A stretch of DNA of 64,000 nt from Pyricularia pennisetigena (lineage: Eukaryota > Ascomycota > Sordariomycetes > Magnaporthales > Pyriculariaceae), in the NCBI RefSeq assembly GCF_004337985.1, contig NC_043742.1, positions 4,391,259 through 4,455,258 of the forward strand, written 5' to 3'. The translations under genes were made by a program, and so were the position numbers. Under the pieces are notes generated by a model. It saw nothing but the letters and a program-made list of their open reading frames with translations, was not told where the DNA came from and ran no database searches. Every line of letters starts with the position of its first letter. The stretch's first letter is position 1. This document shows, one piece after another, positions 11,972 to 26,469 of this stretch.

Positions 11972-12473
11972 TGTATAGCTCTCATTCTGGGCTAGACTCT
12001 GGTTGAGTCTTCAACCCTTAGACACCTGTGCTTGTCACAAAGTGCAAGAAAAAAAAAAGAGCAATTAGCATCATGCCGTTGATCATTAGAAAATTCTGTG
12101 CAATATCGCCCCTGATCGCCCAGAGCGATGATGTCTACAGTATATACAAAGTGTTCTACAGAATATGGGAGGTCCCCCTAGGCGAAACGACCACCCTTTT
12201 TTTTTTTTTAGGGTTTCCCTGTATTGGTACAAAGGTTTTCAGCCCGATCGAGAACGACCGAGTATTTAGATGGGTGGCAATATAGGTGCCATTTTCTCTC
12301 TCTTTTTGCTGTTCGTAACATTTGGTGCTGGATGCATGTCGAATCGAGGTTTCATCATTTGTTGGCGGGATCGAGAGTGCAGATTTCATTTCGGATCGTG
12401 GAAACTGGAATGGGGTGCCGGGTGATAATTGCGAGATCTCTCGAGTTTGTATCGACAGTCGGACTTTTCAAGT
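11972..12473. other. Convergent intergenic region TYW1/TOM20
   Basis: About 500 bp between two 3-prime ends. It holds short A and T runs (12048-12059, 12198-12210), fitting poly-adenylation regions. No gene is seen. Confidence 0.5.
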
Positions 12474-13273
12474 CTAATCAAGACCTGCAGCGGGAGGCAT
12501 GTCATCGACATCGACGACGTCGTCTAACGGTCCAGACTTGCCGGCGGCAGCGGCCGGTGCCGAGGCAGCCGTCAACTTCAGGTCCTTGTCGTATGCGATC
12601 ATCTCGGCCAGGACGTCGAGAGTGGGCTGTGAGGATCGTTGGTTAGTACTGAGAAGAAAGACGCTTCCAGGCCAGCGGTCAGCAGGAAAATAAGTGGTGG
12701 CTCTGGCTCACCTTGGCCACGATGCTGTTGTAAATGGGGATCAAGTCTCCCGGGCTCGGGTAGACCTTGAGGGCGCAGTAGAAGTGCAGCGCACACTCGA
12801 TGGTTTTTGAGGCTGTTTCCCGGGTTATGTCAAGTCAGCGTCCAGCAAAGAAACAATAAAAAGTAAGAGTAAAGCTTGTGCAGGACCACACTCACGATCA
12901 TTGGCGAGGGCCTCGCCGATGGTGACCTGCTCGTTGAAGAACTGCTCCTTCTCCTCAACGCCAGTAGGGAAGCCAGCCAGCTTGATCTCGTCGACAGCTT
13001 GCCTGATCATCTCGAGGCGTTGACCCTCGGCGGCCTCGGCGCCGTCCTTCTCGACGCGCGCCTGCTTGCGCTCGTTGCGGCGCAGCTGACGGCGGAACTC
13101 GGAAGATGTGCGGCGCTGGTGGTCAAAGTACACAGCGTATGCTTAGGTACGAGAGCGAGCTAAAAGTCAGGTTATGTATGGACGACCAGGTGTGATAGAG
13201 ATGGGAGCTCACCCAAAAGACCCGTCGCGATCGCTGCGGCCGAGGCCGTCCATATCATGGTGTTTTGCTGCAT
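12474..13273 (-). CDS. TOM20: Mitochondrial import receptor subunit Tom20
   Basis: Outer-membrane receptor of the TOM complex that recognises amphipathic presequences. Minus-strand exons 13273-13213, 13141-12896, 12812-12712 and 12626-12474 give 186 aa. Seen: a short N-terminal anchor ([14 protein letters not shown], about 7-20), then [11 protein letters not shown] and a basic/charged helix ([16 protein letters not shown]), as in fungal Tom20; a TPR-like receptor core with [26 protein letters not shown] and [11 protein letters not shown]; and an acidic tail (DDVDVDD). Every intron preserves phase (1, 1, 0). The gene is divergent from EXO84 with 570 bp between the two starts, so they probably share a promoter region. 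Confidence 0.93.
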
Positions 13274-13843
13274 GTCGAAAGAAGAATGGAAAAACTGTTT
13301 CAAAGTGCTGCTTCTGGTCGGATGGAGAGAACCAGGTGATCGCGTGGGCACACTGACTCCGGTAGTCAAGCTTATATTGTACTTGCAATTGGATGGGCTA
13401 GTATGAATGAATGCAACAGCTGTGTTTGCTTCCAGTCGTTTTTGGTAACCTGCAACCTTTGACCTAGTACGCAACCAAATTTTTACAATCTTATCAGCTA
13501 GTTCGCGCTACCAGGTACCTTATGAATTGGGGGCTACAAAGGAAGGCACGAAAGCACCTACCAGCTATTGGTAGCTCCTCGCCCAGACCCAGCCTTTGTA
13601 CAGTGGGTGGAGCCCATGGGTGCAATCAAGGCCCCACCTGGTCGTGTCAAGCTCCATTGAATGGTGGACGGTTAACCGTTAGGTCGCTACACGGTTTGGC
13701 ATCATCCGAGCATCGTTAACTTCTTGTCACGCAGCGACCAAGCCACCGCCTAGAGGGCGGCTTCGAATGAACTTGTCTTTCATTGTTATTTTTCTGCATT
13801 TTCCCGTGGCCTCTCGTCTTCTTCCTTAAGAATTACTTTCAAA
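13274..13843. promoter_or_regulatory. Shared intergenic promoter of TOM20 and EXO84
   Basis: 570 bp between two divergent start codons. It contains CCTACC/GGTACC words and a T-rich, pyrimidine-rich run just before the EXO84 ATG (about 13780-13840). No TATA box stands out. Its role as a bidirectional promoter is inferred only from gene orientation. Confidence 0.45.
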
Positions 13844-16066
13844 ATGAGCGATGAACGGGGCCTGAAGTCCCTCCGGGCAGGGGCTAAGAGGAAAACTGTC
13901 CGACCGACTATCAGCAACCCGCGACCCGTCAATGAGCCCAACAAGAATGTTGATGTCCCCAGAGGCAGAGACGGTCCCCCCGATGGACCTCCGGCGGCTC
14001 GTCAGCGTCCGCCTCTGGCAAGTGGGAAAGTAGGTGCCATTTGCCATTTGCTATTCACACAATGGTTTACCGTTATTGCCCTCGTCTTGGCCGATACTGA
14101 CGTGGCCCCCCGATAGACCTCAGATCTCGTAAAGCGCCGTTTCTCTACTCGCTTCAATGACTTGCCTACCGACGGCTTTGCACCGCCAATGCCGGCTCTC
14201 CCGTCGTTTGATTCATACGAAGCAGCCAGTAGCAGAGATCGGGAGATGAGAGGTGCACCGCCCTCACGGGGTGCGAGTGCTCCCCTCACGATCGACCGCA
14301 GGGTTTTGGGTGACCCAAATCTCAGTGCCGAACAGTACGTGGCCAAGATCCTGAGCGACGCCACAGAAGATGAGATTCGTGAATTCGAGGAGTCGCTGCG
14401 GGGGTTGAAGGACGGTACGTCTCAACGCCTTCAGGCCAACGTGCTCCAGAACCGGACTCAGTTCATCAAGATCAGCAAGGAGGCCGAGAAGCTCAAGGGA
14501 GAAATGCGTGCGCTGAAGAATCTGATGTCGGAGCTCAAGGCTAATACCACCGCGCTCCGATCTGCTTCTTCGGCCAACGGACGCAACGGTGACTCGTCGG
14601 ACCCCAGTGGTGGCTTCTCTACTGGCCTCAGCAAGCGTGACAAGAGAAGCTCTGTGGCAGACCGTACAGCCCTTTGGAACTCGCAGATGCAGGCATTATA
14701 CAAGAACGTGGAGGGCTCCCAGAAGTTCTTGCCACACTCTTCGACCCGTCATGTGTTGCAGAACGCCGGGCCATGGATTGAGCTCGACAATGCAACCTAC
14801 AAATCCAGGCGGTCCATCCAGATCTTTCTCCTAAACGACCACCTTCTCATCGCATCAAGAAAGAAGCGCAAGGCCGACGTGTCTGGTGATTTCAGGGGTC
14901 CGGAGATGAAACTCGTTGCGGATAGGTGCTGGCCGCTGCTTGATATCGAAGTTGTGGACATGGCTGGATCAGGCGAGACTTCGAGCGGCCGTAACAAGCT
15001 CGCCGAGGCAATCATGGTCAGGGGCGTCGGGCAAGAGACTCTTATCTACCGTACCGAAAAGCCAGATGGACCTGAGAAGGCGTCACTGCTCATGAACATT
15101 CGAAAAGCAGTCGAGGAATTGCGAAGAGGGCTTCAGTCGGAAATGGATGCCAACAACAAGGCCAAAGATACCATCAACTACTTTGCATCGCGAGATCCTG
15201 GGCTTCTCCAGAAGACTGCACTTCTCGAGACGTTGTCTGATATCAAAGACATGCTCATTGAGGTGGATGGCAAGCAGCATAACTTACGTTGGGTCGAGAG
15301 TCAAATGGATGAGCTCGACATTGACATAGCACTGCAGCGTTTTGATCCAGCTGTGCAGCGTGTGGAGAAGCTCAAGGGTCTTGCTCGAGGGTTGAAGAAC
15401 AACGCGATCGCGCAAGACTTCATCGAGTTCAAGGTGGAGGAAAGGACGGCAAAGCTGGCGGCTATAATCTCGCGGGAGCTGGTTGACTCTCACGACAGCC
15501 CGCGCAAGACCAAGCGCAATGTTGCTTGGCTGACGAAACTGGGATTCGAAGATCGCGCCCGCGAAGCGTACTTGGAGGCACGAAGCAACATCATCCAAAA
15601 GCGATCAAGGTTAGTCCAGCGGATCCTTTTCTTGGTATATGCTACTTGTGCCGAGCTCAGCAACTGACTTTTTGTGATTTTTTTTTTTCCGGCTACGTGC
15701 AGGCAATGTATTTTCCAAGGTGATTTGTGGGTTTACATTTGGGAGATATCGTTTGTATATTTCACTGTCATCAAAAATACCGTGGCCTGCTTCCAAAGCT
15801 GCTTTCCGCCCCCGATGATGAGCGTGTGCGTCAAGTGGGCCAAGGAAGAGGTGGATGCCTTCAACGCGATCCTCGCACGGCAGCTCAGCAGCACGGACAG
15901 AGACGGCGAGATATGGAGAAAGTGCGTGGACCAGGCCAAGAGTCATGCCGACATGTTGTCTGAAGTCGGACTCGACTTTCGAAACCTGGTAGGACGGGTA
16001 CCGGAACCTGGGGTGACGAAGAAGGCCGCGTCGCAGGCGCCGGCGCTTGGCCTTGGCCTTTCTTAG
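13844..16066 (+). CDS. EXO84: Exocyst complex component Exo84
   Basis: Subunit of the octameric exocyst, which tethers secretory vesicles to the plasma membrane at growing tips and septa. Exons 13844-14029, 14117-15609 and 15703-16066 give 680 aa, normal for filamentous fungi. Seen: a basic, Pro-rich N-terminus; the Vps51/Exo84 helical region with coiled-coil character (about 135-220, AEQYVAKILSD, LKDGTSQRLQANV); a PH-like domain about 235-345 (WIELDNATYK, IFLLNDHLLIASRKKR); and the helical C-terminal domain, including the FQGDLWVYIWEISFVYF segment encoded by the last exon. The AG|G join of exons 2 and 3 restores an Arg codon and continues the conserved sequence, which supports that intron. 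Confidence 0.92.
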
Positions 16067-17445
16067 GATGAAGGAAAAGAGGAGATTATTCTGCCTATAG
16101 ATTGCTCTGACGCTTTTGGGAAGAATGTGATGAAGAGAAAAGCAATCGCCGTAAGCTACTACAGGCATATGGGGAGACCGGCGTAAAATCGAAAAGAGAC
16201 AAAATCCCAGGCAGTAGTGACATCTGTCAGTCTACCACACTAGTCATAGTAATGGTTAATCGAGATTTTCGTCAACACTTAACGGTTAAGGTTATGCCAG
16301 GTTAAGGCACATGCTGAAGCAAGAGGTACTGAGTCTGCTCGTTGGCGACAAGCCCGAAGCGGGGCAGCTCATCCCTGAAGGACTGAATCCTGCCCCTCTT
16401 CAGCAAGTACCCCCATAGGGAAGGTAGTAAATGGCAGCGGTTTACCGCCTCAGGGAGCAAAGGTGTCCAACCAAGTCCTGGCAGACTGCCTGTATCGAGA
16501 AAAATAATGCACAATTGCCTGATGTCTTTGAAACGGCCAGTCTCCAATTTATTAATAGGCTACCAACCCGTTGCAGCTACCCACCCATTTGTAGCAGATT
16601 CGGTGGTTAAGACGTCCGTCCATTTGTCTATCTTCCCTGAAGCTTTTAAGTACCTACCTATTTAGGGAGAGCGATATCACTTCAAACGCAACGCCCACGA
16701 TAGTCTTGTTGTTATTCCTGCATTACAATGTGTTGGAGTTTAAAAGGTGCAATTAGTGTCATGGGGGAATGGAAAAGGAAAACTCCAAGCCAAGTTCTTG
16801 TCTAGAATCTCTTGTACGCATCCGATAATGTTTAAAATCTAGACTAGACAGCAAGCCAACCCATTTCATACACCAAAAGCCCGGGCAGGTCACCTTTTGC
16901 GTCCTCCACTCTCGAACCCGCTTAATTGCAGCGCGCACGCACCAGAATCGACCCTAGCTTATTACATAGACCCCGCAGCAACTGAAAGCAACAAGTGCAG
17001 GAGCAGGCAAACAGCTACTGTAGACTAGCTCAAAGAACGACTCGCCTCCAGCTGAGTGAGGTGCCTTCCGCCTCCGACCTGTCAATCGACAGACAAAGTG
17101 CCGCCACCCCCCGTTTCGCGCGACGCAAAAAAACCGCCCGCCCACACTCGACGCAGCAAACCAAGCAGGCAGGCAGGCAGGCATTCAGCCCAATCCCGAC
17201 GTCACATTTGTTTGCCCGCCCGTAAACGACGACATTTATTGAGCCACAAAACCTCATCTACCACGACGCCCTCCCACCGCCCTTGCCATAATTTGACAAA
17301 ACAGCCTTGCTCCAACCAACATCACCAGCAGCAGACCAAGTCAATCGGTAAAATAGTATTTTCGATCGAGCACCCGACCCTCACCGCCGCAGAGCTAGCC
17401 TCTGATAAACCATTCCCAGCGCCAGAAGACGAACATCAAATTAAG
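16067..17445. other. Intergenic region and long 5-prime leader of PP2A
   Basis: About 1.4 kb. The first half is ordinary AT/GC-mixed sequence with no gene. From 17056 to 17445 the frame is open and continuous with the PP2A start codon downstream, is rich in Pro, Ser, Arg and Lys codons, and contains a GGCA repeat (17167-17182). I read it as 5-prime UTR because PP2A proteins normally begin close to the ATG at 17446. Confidence 0.5.
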
Positions 17446-19073
<1,628 letters not shown>

Positions 19074-19699
19074 TGAACTCGCCAGCAAAAATTCAAAGCC
19101 TCGTCATCTCGGTTTTAGCAGGAATGGGTTCATGCCGTGACTTTACACCGGATGTATCTCCTACCATCAGCCTGTTTAAACATTGCTTGAGAGCAAGGGA
19201 GTCCATTAACCTACATATCCAACATTTGAACTCGAGATGAGAAACGGGGAGGAACCTATTGCAATCACTACCGACGTTATCCTAAGTAGGGCTTTGGTAC
19301 CCTTTTCTGTCCGTGATTATTGGGTTTAGAGCAGCGGTTTTCCTCCACGTAGAGGCCGGCAGGAAGCTTTCAGTAATTCTAGATGCCGGGTTGGTATGGA
19401 CCCCTTTGTCGTCAACAACAGTAGACCTTGTCTAGTAAAACACTCTAGAGTGAACACGGCGAATCAAAGAATAGAAACCGATGTTTTTTTTTTTTTTTTT
19501 TTAGATGGCAAGTATGCGCATTAGATACAAGGATCTTGTGGCTTTCGGACTGGCAGGTTGATGTAATCATCTCGACTTCAACTTGATATAAAACCCTTAT
19601 GCTATCTATCCACAACCAAACGGCCCATTGTTCCCTGCCAGTAGAACCCAAACCTTCCAGGGACGGAACGCTATCAAACACGGCGGCTTCCTGCGAGTG
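19074..19699. other. Convergent intergenic region PP2A/VPS15
   Basis: About 600 bp between the 3-prime ends of PP2A and VPS15. A T run at about 19483-19502 probably marks poly-adenylation on the minus strand or is simple slippage. No gene is seen. Confidence 0.5.
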
Positions 19700-22600
19700 T
19701 TACTGAAATACAAACACTACTCCCATGCGGTCCACGGACACAGTCATGGTGTACGGACTCTCGATGACAGCAACGTCGAGGACGGCATCCAGATGACTCC
19801 TTAGCAGTTGCTGCTGCTGGATCGAGACGACGGTCGACCGCGTGGCCTTGGCCCGACCCTTGCCCTTGCCGCCATCGTCGCCAGCGGCACCGACGCTCTG
19901 CCTTGGCAGCCTCTCAGTGTTGAGCGTAAGCGCCGTAGTCGGATGGCTGGCCGTGAAGCTCGGCCGCGGCTCCTCGGGCCCGATGCCGCTGAATACGGTG
20001 CTGTTCTCGATGCGCGACAAGTCCCAGAACCGGAGCTTCTTGTCGGAGCCGGCCGTGAGGATGTAGGCATAACGTACGTCACGGCCGCCACCGCCGCCGC
20101 CGCCGCCATTGTCGACCTCGACGCTGGCGCTGCTGCTTCCGACAACCATGGCGCGCACCCCGCGGTCTGAGCCGCCCGTGACGTGGGGAGCCTCCCCTGT
20201 CTCAATGTCGGCCGCGAACCGGCCCAGCATGCCCTCTGGTTTGTCTTCGTCCACCTCCCAAGCGCTGTAGCCGCGCGGGGCCTCCTTGTTCCCGCCTACT
20301 CGGTAGACCTCGCGGCACGTCGTCTTCTCCAGGTCCCAAACAGTCACCTCGCCCTGTCCGGTGCCCCCCGCGACACACACCCACCTCCCGCGGCCCTTGG
20401 TAGGGTGCACTGCGAGACGGTAGACGGCGCCCTTTCCGGGAACACCCCACGCCTTGAGACGGACTTTGAAGCGCAGATCCCAGAGGTCGAGCACGCCATG
20501 CGAGGTTCCCAGACACAGCCAGTTGCGCTTGCGGTCTAGGCAGAAACACGTCGGCGTTCCGTGGTGTACGGGATTCTCGAGCGCCCAGAGCAGCGTTGTA
20601 TTGCGCAGGTCAATGGCTTCCACCCGTGACATGTTGGTTGCCAGGATCAGCGTCGAGGTCGTCGAGTTGAACCCTGTCGTGCCACCCTCGGTGCTACCTG
20701 GCGAGCCGTTCCCTTGCTGCTTGTAGTGCTCGCACCACACGGCGAATTCACCAGGCCGGCCGAGTTGGTACCGACGGATCATTCGCGGCTGTTTGTTGTA
20801 CCGTGTCACATCTCCAGACATGGAACACTCAACCTTGACTATATGTACACTCCCATCACTTCCACAACTCACAAAGCAGTGGGTATCCTGGATAAAACAC
20901 AAAGACAGTACTCTGACACCTGGCGCATGTGAGTAAACTGCTCTTGAGCGGTGCGCAATGTTACGCTCCAGCCTTGCGGTATCCCAAACTCTGACCGTTC
21001 CGTCGTCACCACCCGTGATGAAGAAGACGTGATCCGGCGACGGCACCACCCTGTTGATGGCCCCAGTATGCTCCGAGAAGGTTGCCACAAGCTTACCTTC
21101 TGGCCTCCATCCTTGTTCAGAACCATCAGCCGTAGCTGGTCTGCTGACTCTTCGTCGAGCGATTGGCGCCACCAGTGGTCCGAACTCAGCGACGTCGTGT
21201 GGATAATTGTCCACGTACATCGAGTCCAGCATCCGGAGGATGTTGGGGTCGTTACCTTCATAACTATGATTAGCTCTCGGCCTATTTTTAGCCAGCGGAT
21301 CCTCAGCGACGTCGGCCGCCAGTGGTTTAGTCTTGGAAGTCTGCGAGGATGGGCCTCCAACCTGGCCAAAGGCGTTTGCTTCAGTCATGCCAGTCTCTGC
21401 CCCGGACTTGGCGCTGTCCTTGCGGTTTAGTAGGCTAAGTGCACTCGACTGGTGACGCAAGGTCCTCTTGGGTCCTTGTCCATTGGATCTGTGCTTTTCC
21501 CCGTCCCCAGGTGGTGAAAGAAGCCCTGGCGAGGGGCTCGACGGGGCACCTGCCACCTCATCATCCAACGACATGCGCCCTTCGATGGACATGGGCGACA
21601 AGCTGTTGCGGCTGTTCAGACGGGTCCTGTGGCTGTTGAGTGCTGCACGCCGGCGCCTCGCCACCGGGTCATCAATGCTCATGGATGCATCCCGCAGTGC
21701 ATCCGTAATGGTGCGGGGGGCGCCGTCCAGTTCGCCGCCTCCCTGAGACATGCCCTTCGGCTCCTCGTCAAAAAAGACCATTTGTGGTGTCACTCCAAGC
21801 GTGCGGAGGGGGATAATATTGTTCAGCTGCTTTGACATTTTGTCCTCGTCCTTGGCAGCTGCCGAGTCCCGAGTCTTCATCTGACTCAACCTCCAGATAA
21901 ACTCTCTCAAGCTCAGAAGCTTGAATTCATCTTCTTGCGACAAGCCCAGATTGCGCAGTCTTGAAAGCCACTGCTCGTCCTCTTCGTTGCGTGGGACCTT
22001 GCCCAAAGTGGCTGGGTTATGCTCACTTGAACCGCGGCCGCTGCTCTTTGCAGCAGAGGAATTTCCGAGCATGAGCGCCCGTGCTTTTTGTAAAGGTTTC
22101 CAAAACAGCCCTCGGTCTGATTTGAAAGCCCACAATAGTGCCTGGTCAAACACTGGTCTTGTGAGCGGTCTCTTGAGTGTGCTAAGTAACGCCAGCTCGG
22201 AGAACTGTGGGATGATGCCAGGCTTTAGGTACGGGGCTACTATTGGGTACACCATGCACCTGATGTCGGCCGCGGTTAGATACTTGGTGGCCATCGCGAT
22301 GAACTCGGTCGCAGACTCGCGTATCCAGATGTTCGGGTGCATAGTGAAGCGCGCTACAACCTCGACGAGCTCGCACACTCTCGACTTGGACAATAGCCCA
22401 AGCTCGGCCAGCTCAGCCAACGAGTGTAGCGCACCTTGCACCACGTTTTCCTCCGTGTCCATCAGAGCCTGCACCATTAGTGGTAGTATGAACTCGTCCA
22501 GACTTGTACTCCCGATAAAGGCAGCAATGCCAACGATGGTGTCGAAAAGAGCACACTTGAGGGTCCAATCGCGGTCGTTGAGGTACGTATTGAGGTGTGC

Positions 22601-24504
22601 GAGGATGATGTCGTTGGAATCTGCTGTTCCAAAGAACATGCACAGTTCCGGAACTGAGCTGAGGAAAGCTCTCCGGACGAATGGGTCCGGGTCCTCGATT
22701 AACAGCTTGACGTGTAACTCGAACTGAATCACCAGCTCATGTCGAGTATGCTCGAACATGCCATCAAAAGCAGCGGTGCTCCCTGGCTCGACCTCAGGGT
22801 CGGCAACCGTGATTGCCCCCTCGGCCCTTAAAGCACCTGATATGTCCAGATATCGGGCAGCAGTAGTGGCCAGTGTGCCGAGACAAGATGCATGTGTCAT
22901 TCTCACCAGCGGACTAGGATTTGCCTGCGCGCTAGTAAGGGCTACCTGCATCCGTGGCAGAATGTACTCGAGGAATATGGGCGAGTTCACAGGTGTGACA
23001 ACCTTGACGAGAGCCAGGACCTGCGTGATTGTCCTGATTGCGGTAATCACAACCATGTCGGCTTTGTCGTTCAGCAGGCTCATGAGGTACGGCACAACCC
23101 GGTCCAGCTTTGCTTCATCCGTTATTCTCTCCGAGAAGGCGAGGAGAACATCGCACGCTCGAATCTTGGACGCTGCCCTCGCAGTGTTACGTATCGAGGA
23201 GCATATCAAAGCCAGAAAAATCAGAGTGCCATCGTCGGATGGCGGTTGCCCCTGGCTGGATACATAATGCTCGTGGTTTGGTATATTAAGCCTGACGGGG
23301 AAGTGGCCCAGACCGAGGCGAGGAGGCTTCGGGACAAGGTCGCCGCTCCCTGAGGTCGCGTTATGCTGATAGCCCAGCGAGTAAGAGATCTTGTCGAAAT
23401 CATAAAAGACTCTGTCGATCCGTTCGTCAGCCTCTCCAAGGTTCCGTGTTGCCCCTGATATGGGATATTGACCCGATGACGGATCCGTTATGACCTCCAT
23501 GTACTGGTGAAGAAAGTCGTAGAAGTAGTCCGGGAAGACAGTCTTGCGCCAGAAGCGCAGGTAATCCTCGGCCGAATATCTCTTTTGAGGATCCAACTGT
23601 ATCATATGAATTATCATATCGCGCATATCCTTGTCGGGGATGTGGGACAAGTGCGAGATGGCAGGGTCGTATTTCCCACTGCGGTAGTTGTACAGTTGAC
23701 TGAGACTGAATATGGGCGCCTCAGTCAGCAGCTCAGCAATGACGCAGCCGGCGCTGAATATATCCATAGCCCAGTTGAGCTTGGTGGGAGAATTTAGTGC
23801 GTCTCCGGCGGACTGGAAGCGTTCGGGCGCAATGTAGCAGGTCCTCCGGCCCGACGTATCAAAAAAGTAAGAGAAGTCGGCCGGGTTGTCGTCGGGCAGA
23901 ATGACGGGCTTGAAGGAGGAGGAAAAGTCTGACAGATACAGCCAGTTCCATGAGGTCACCAGGATATTCTCCGTCTTGATATCGCCATGGTAGATGTCCC
24001 TGCTGTGGCAGTCGCGCAGGGCGCAGAGCAGCTGGAAGGCAAGCCATTTCTTCTCAATGTCCTCCAAGAACGGCCGGGTACTGAATCGATCGTAGAGGGA
24101 GTTGTAGAGGTACTGTCGCACGAGGTATCCGTTGGTGTCCGTCTCGATGACCCTCTGGTATGCCAAGGCGTTCGGTACGTCGGCCAGGGCTTTGCTTTCA
24201 CCTGCAAGTTTGAGAAGCAGAAAATCATGGTCAAACGCTGTCCCTAATCTTGGATTGCGCATGCACGACAGGGATGGAGCAGCATCTTACGAATTATCTC
24301 TTGCCTATAGTCGTCAAGAGGCATGGGGGTATACGGCTTGGTAAGCACCTTGACCAGCACGACGCCATCGTGATGTCTAGCACGGATGCACTTGAGAAAG
24401 CGCGCCGTGCCGACCGACTTTTCGTACACAAGATCGCCCAGTTCTGGTATGTCGATACCGGCAGAGCCAGCTGGCGGCGAAGTGAGAGAGAATCCCTGGC
24501 CCAT
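19700..24504 (-). CDS. VPS15: Vps15 regulatory protein kinase of the Vps34 PI3-kinase complex
   Basis: Pseudokinase-like scaffold that holds Vps34 on endosomal and autophagic membranes. Two exons on the minus strand, 24504-24291 and 24201-19700, give 1571 aa, within the family range. It starts MGQGFS, a myristoylation site, which supports the ATG at 24504. Kinase domain about 25-300: YHGDIKTEN carries the catalytic-loop Asp (about 145), and the metal motif reads DFS rather than DFG, as in other Vps15. HEAT repeats occupy about 380-720, a Ser-rich low-complexity linker about 770-1050, and a C-terminal WD40 propeller about 1105-1571 (DDGTVRVWD, GSDKKLRFWD). A Gly run about residue 1435-1442 (GGC codons at 20080-20107) lies inside the propeller. 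The single intron restores an Arg codon. Confidence 0.94.
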
Positions 24505-26469
24505 GGTGGAGGCTGGAGCACGAGGGCGTTTCCGCTAGATGGGAGCTACCGCGGTCCTTCACCAGCTCTACCCGTTAATCATGGCGAAGACATCAATAAA
24601 GACGTTGACAACACTCGGAGAAAGTCGCTCGATATCCACTTGGCTTCAATCAGGGTAATGATATATGATGACCGCGGCTCCTCACATTACAGTTATCGCG
24701 GTATTGTGTTGAATGATGTTTCCCCTTCACCAGGTGATGATATGTGTGTGCGGGAAGAGCATGTCACGACTGAGTTAACATGCGAACCGAACCATGCATG
24801 GGACATCCAGAATGACGAGGCATGTGGAGCTCTGACCAAGCAAGCCAAGATAGCTGCTCCCCGCCACAGCTGCCAGTTGGTGGGTACTGATGGCCCCCCC
24901 GCAGTAAATGGCATACCCCAGATTGTAGATAAAGATAAATCAGTACGTAGGTACATCAGTTGCTCAAGTGAGAAATCTATCATTTATCGCCTGACCAAAT
25001 ATCATAAACGATTTCGAGCACTCTGTGTCCCTAAAACACATGAATGATACGAGGGGATAAAGAACAAAGACTCCGAGTCTAGACTTGTTTGCCCTGGAAA
25101 CACATGCAATCTGCCCACCGTATACTTATCCAGCGCTTTTCGTTCCCAGAATCACCGTCACGCACCAGTCTGTCCCAATTCCCGATTAGCACTACACTAG
25201 ACTAGAATAGATCCATCTCGTGAAGTTTAAGTGCGATGGCGGTGATCGCCCTGAAACAGCCACACCCGACGGCGGCCCGGACGACAAGGCTGTTTTTATG
25301 AAACCGGAGCTCAGCTGTTTTGCCTTTGGCAATAACTAAGTACGTCCCTAAACAAGGTGATTTGTTTGACGGGGTTGTCAGCTTGTCAACTTGATGACAG
25401 GTCGGCTGAAGCAATCTAAAACGATATCGGAATAAATCAGACCTAGCTTTGGACTGGTCTAGTCTACTCTCATCACTTTAGCTTCACGAGTGTGCCCTCG
25501 CCATACTATCTCTATCTATCGCACTACTCATTAAAGCCCACTCAAAAAGAGAAGAAAAAAAAAATTCCAGTCACCTTTGATGGACAAAATTGGATTCGTG
25601 TCCAGGACCTCTAGGGTCATAATCAGACGACACTAGAGCTATACCTATTCTAATCCACATCTTGCCTGAAGTTGAGTGCCAAGACAAACGGCGAGAAAAA
25701 TCAGCCGCTGTACATGTGCCACAGCTACCTGGCCTACATTACCAATAGTGTAGGTAATATGCTGACGACGATCAGGTGATTGAGAAAAAAAGGCACGCAA
25801 AATTTTGTTTGCATAGCATTGTCAAATCCAACCCATCAACCTGCACAAGATCTATCTGGCTCGACAAGTTGGGCTTCTCTCATCCATTAGACTATACCAC
25901 CGTGGAAAGCTTCCAGTCCGCGATGCGCATAATGACATAAAAGAAAGATTAGAAAGCCAATTACCCTCCCCGACCACTCACACTAAAACATAGCAGAAAA
26001 TAAGAAAACCCACCGATGGCCTAGCGACCGGGTATAATTAAGCATCAATCGAAACGAAAGGGGAGGGTTTATGCACAGGGTTCTGCCGGCTGTTTATTAT
26101 ATTGCGCAATGCCTCCCAACAAGTATGACTGCCTGCAGCAGGCGGACCAAACCGATCCCGTGCTCAAAACGTAAGAACAAAGAGGCTGAACAGGGCAAGC
26201 TGGACGAAAAGGAGGTCTATGACTGAAACTGGGACCATTAAGCGTAAAGTCGCAAAAAAGCAGAAAAGGATATGCATCATATGATCTCTATGTGCAGGGA
26301 AGAGGTATAAGGCGATGCAGCTGTTGTACTCGGTGACTGAACGCTGAGATGTGAAATCTTGCAGGGTATCTGCAAATGCTTTTGAGGAAGAAAAAGGCGC
26401 CAAACTCCGGAAATCGAGGAATGATGGGCATAAGAATTCGTAATATCAGACGTTGCAAAAGTGCCTTGT
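24505..26469. other. Intergenic region, no supportable gene
   Basis: About 2 kb holding the VPS15 promoter and the 3-prime end of the SH3 membrane-protein gene. A plus-strand open frame of 265 codons (24250-25047) starts inside VPS15 exon 1 in antisense and resembles no family. A-rich and CT-rich patches occur at 25500-25570. Nothing else is recognisable. Confidence 0.5.

Noticed and set aside
21921..22727. Plus-strand open frame of 268 codons
   Set aside because: Antisense to the HEAT-repeat part of VPS15, which has a far better supported frame.
24250..25047. Plus-strand open frame of 265 codons
   Set aside because: It begins antisense to VPS15 exon 1, has no recognisable domain or membrane segment, and its composition looks like random translation of promoter DNA.
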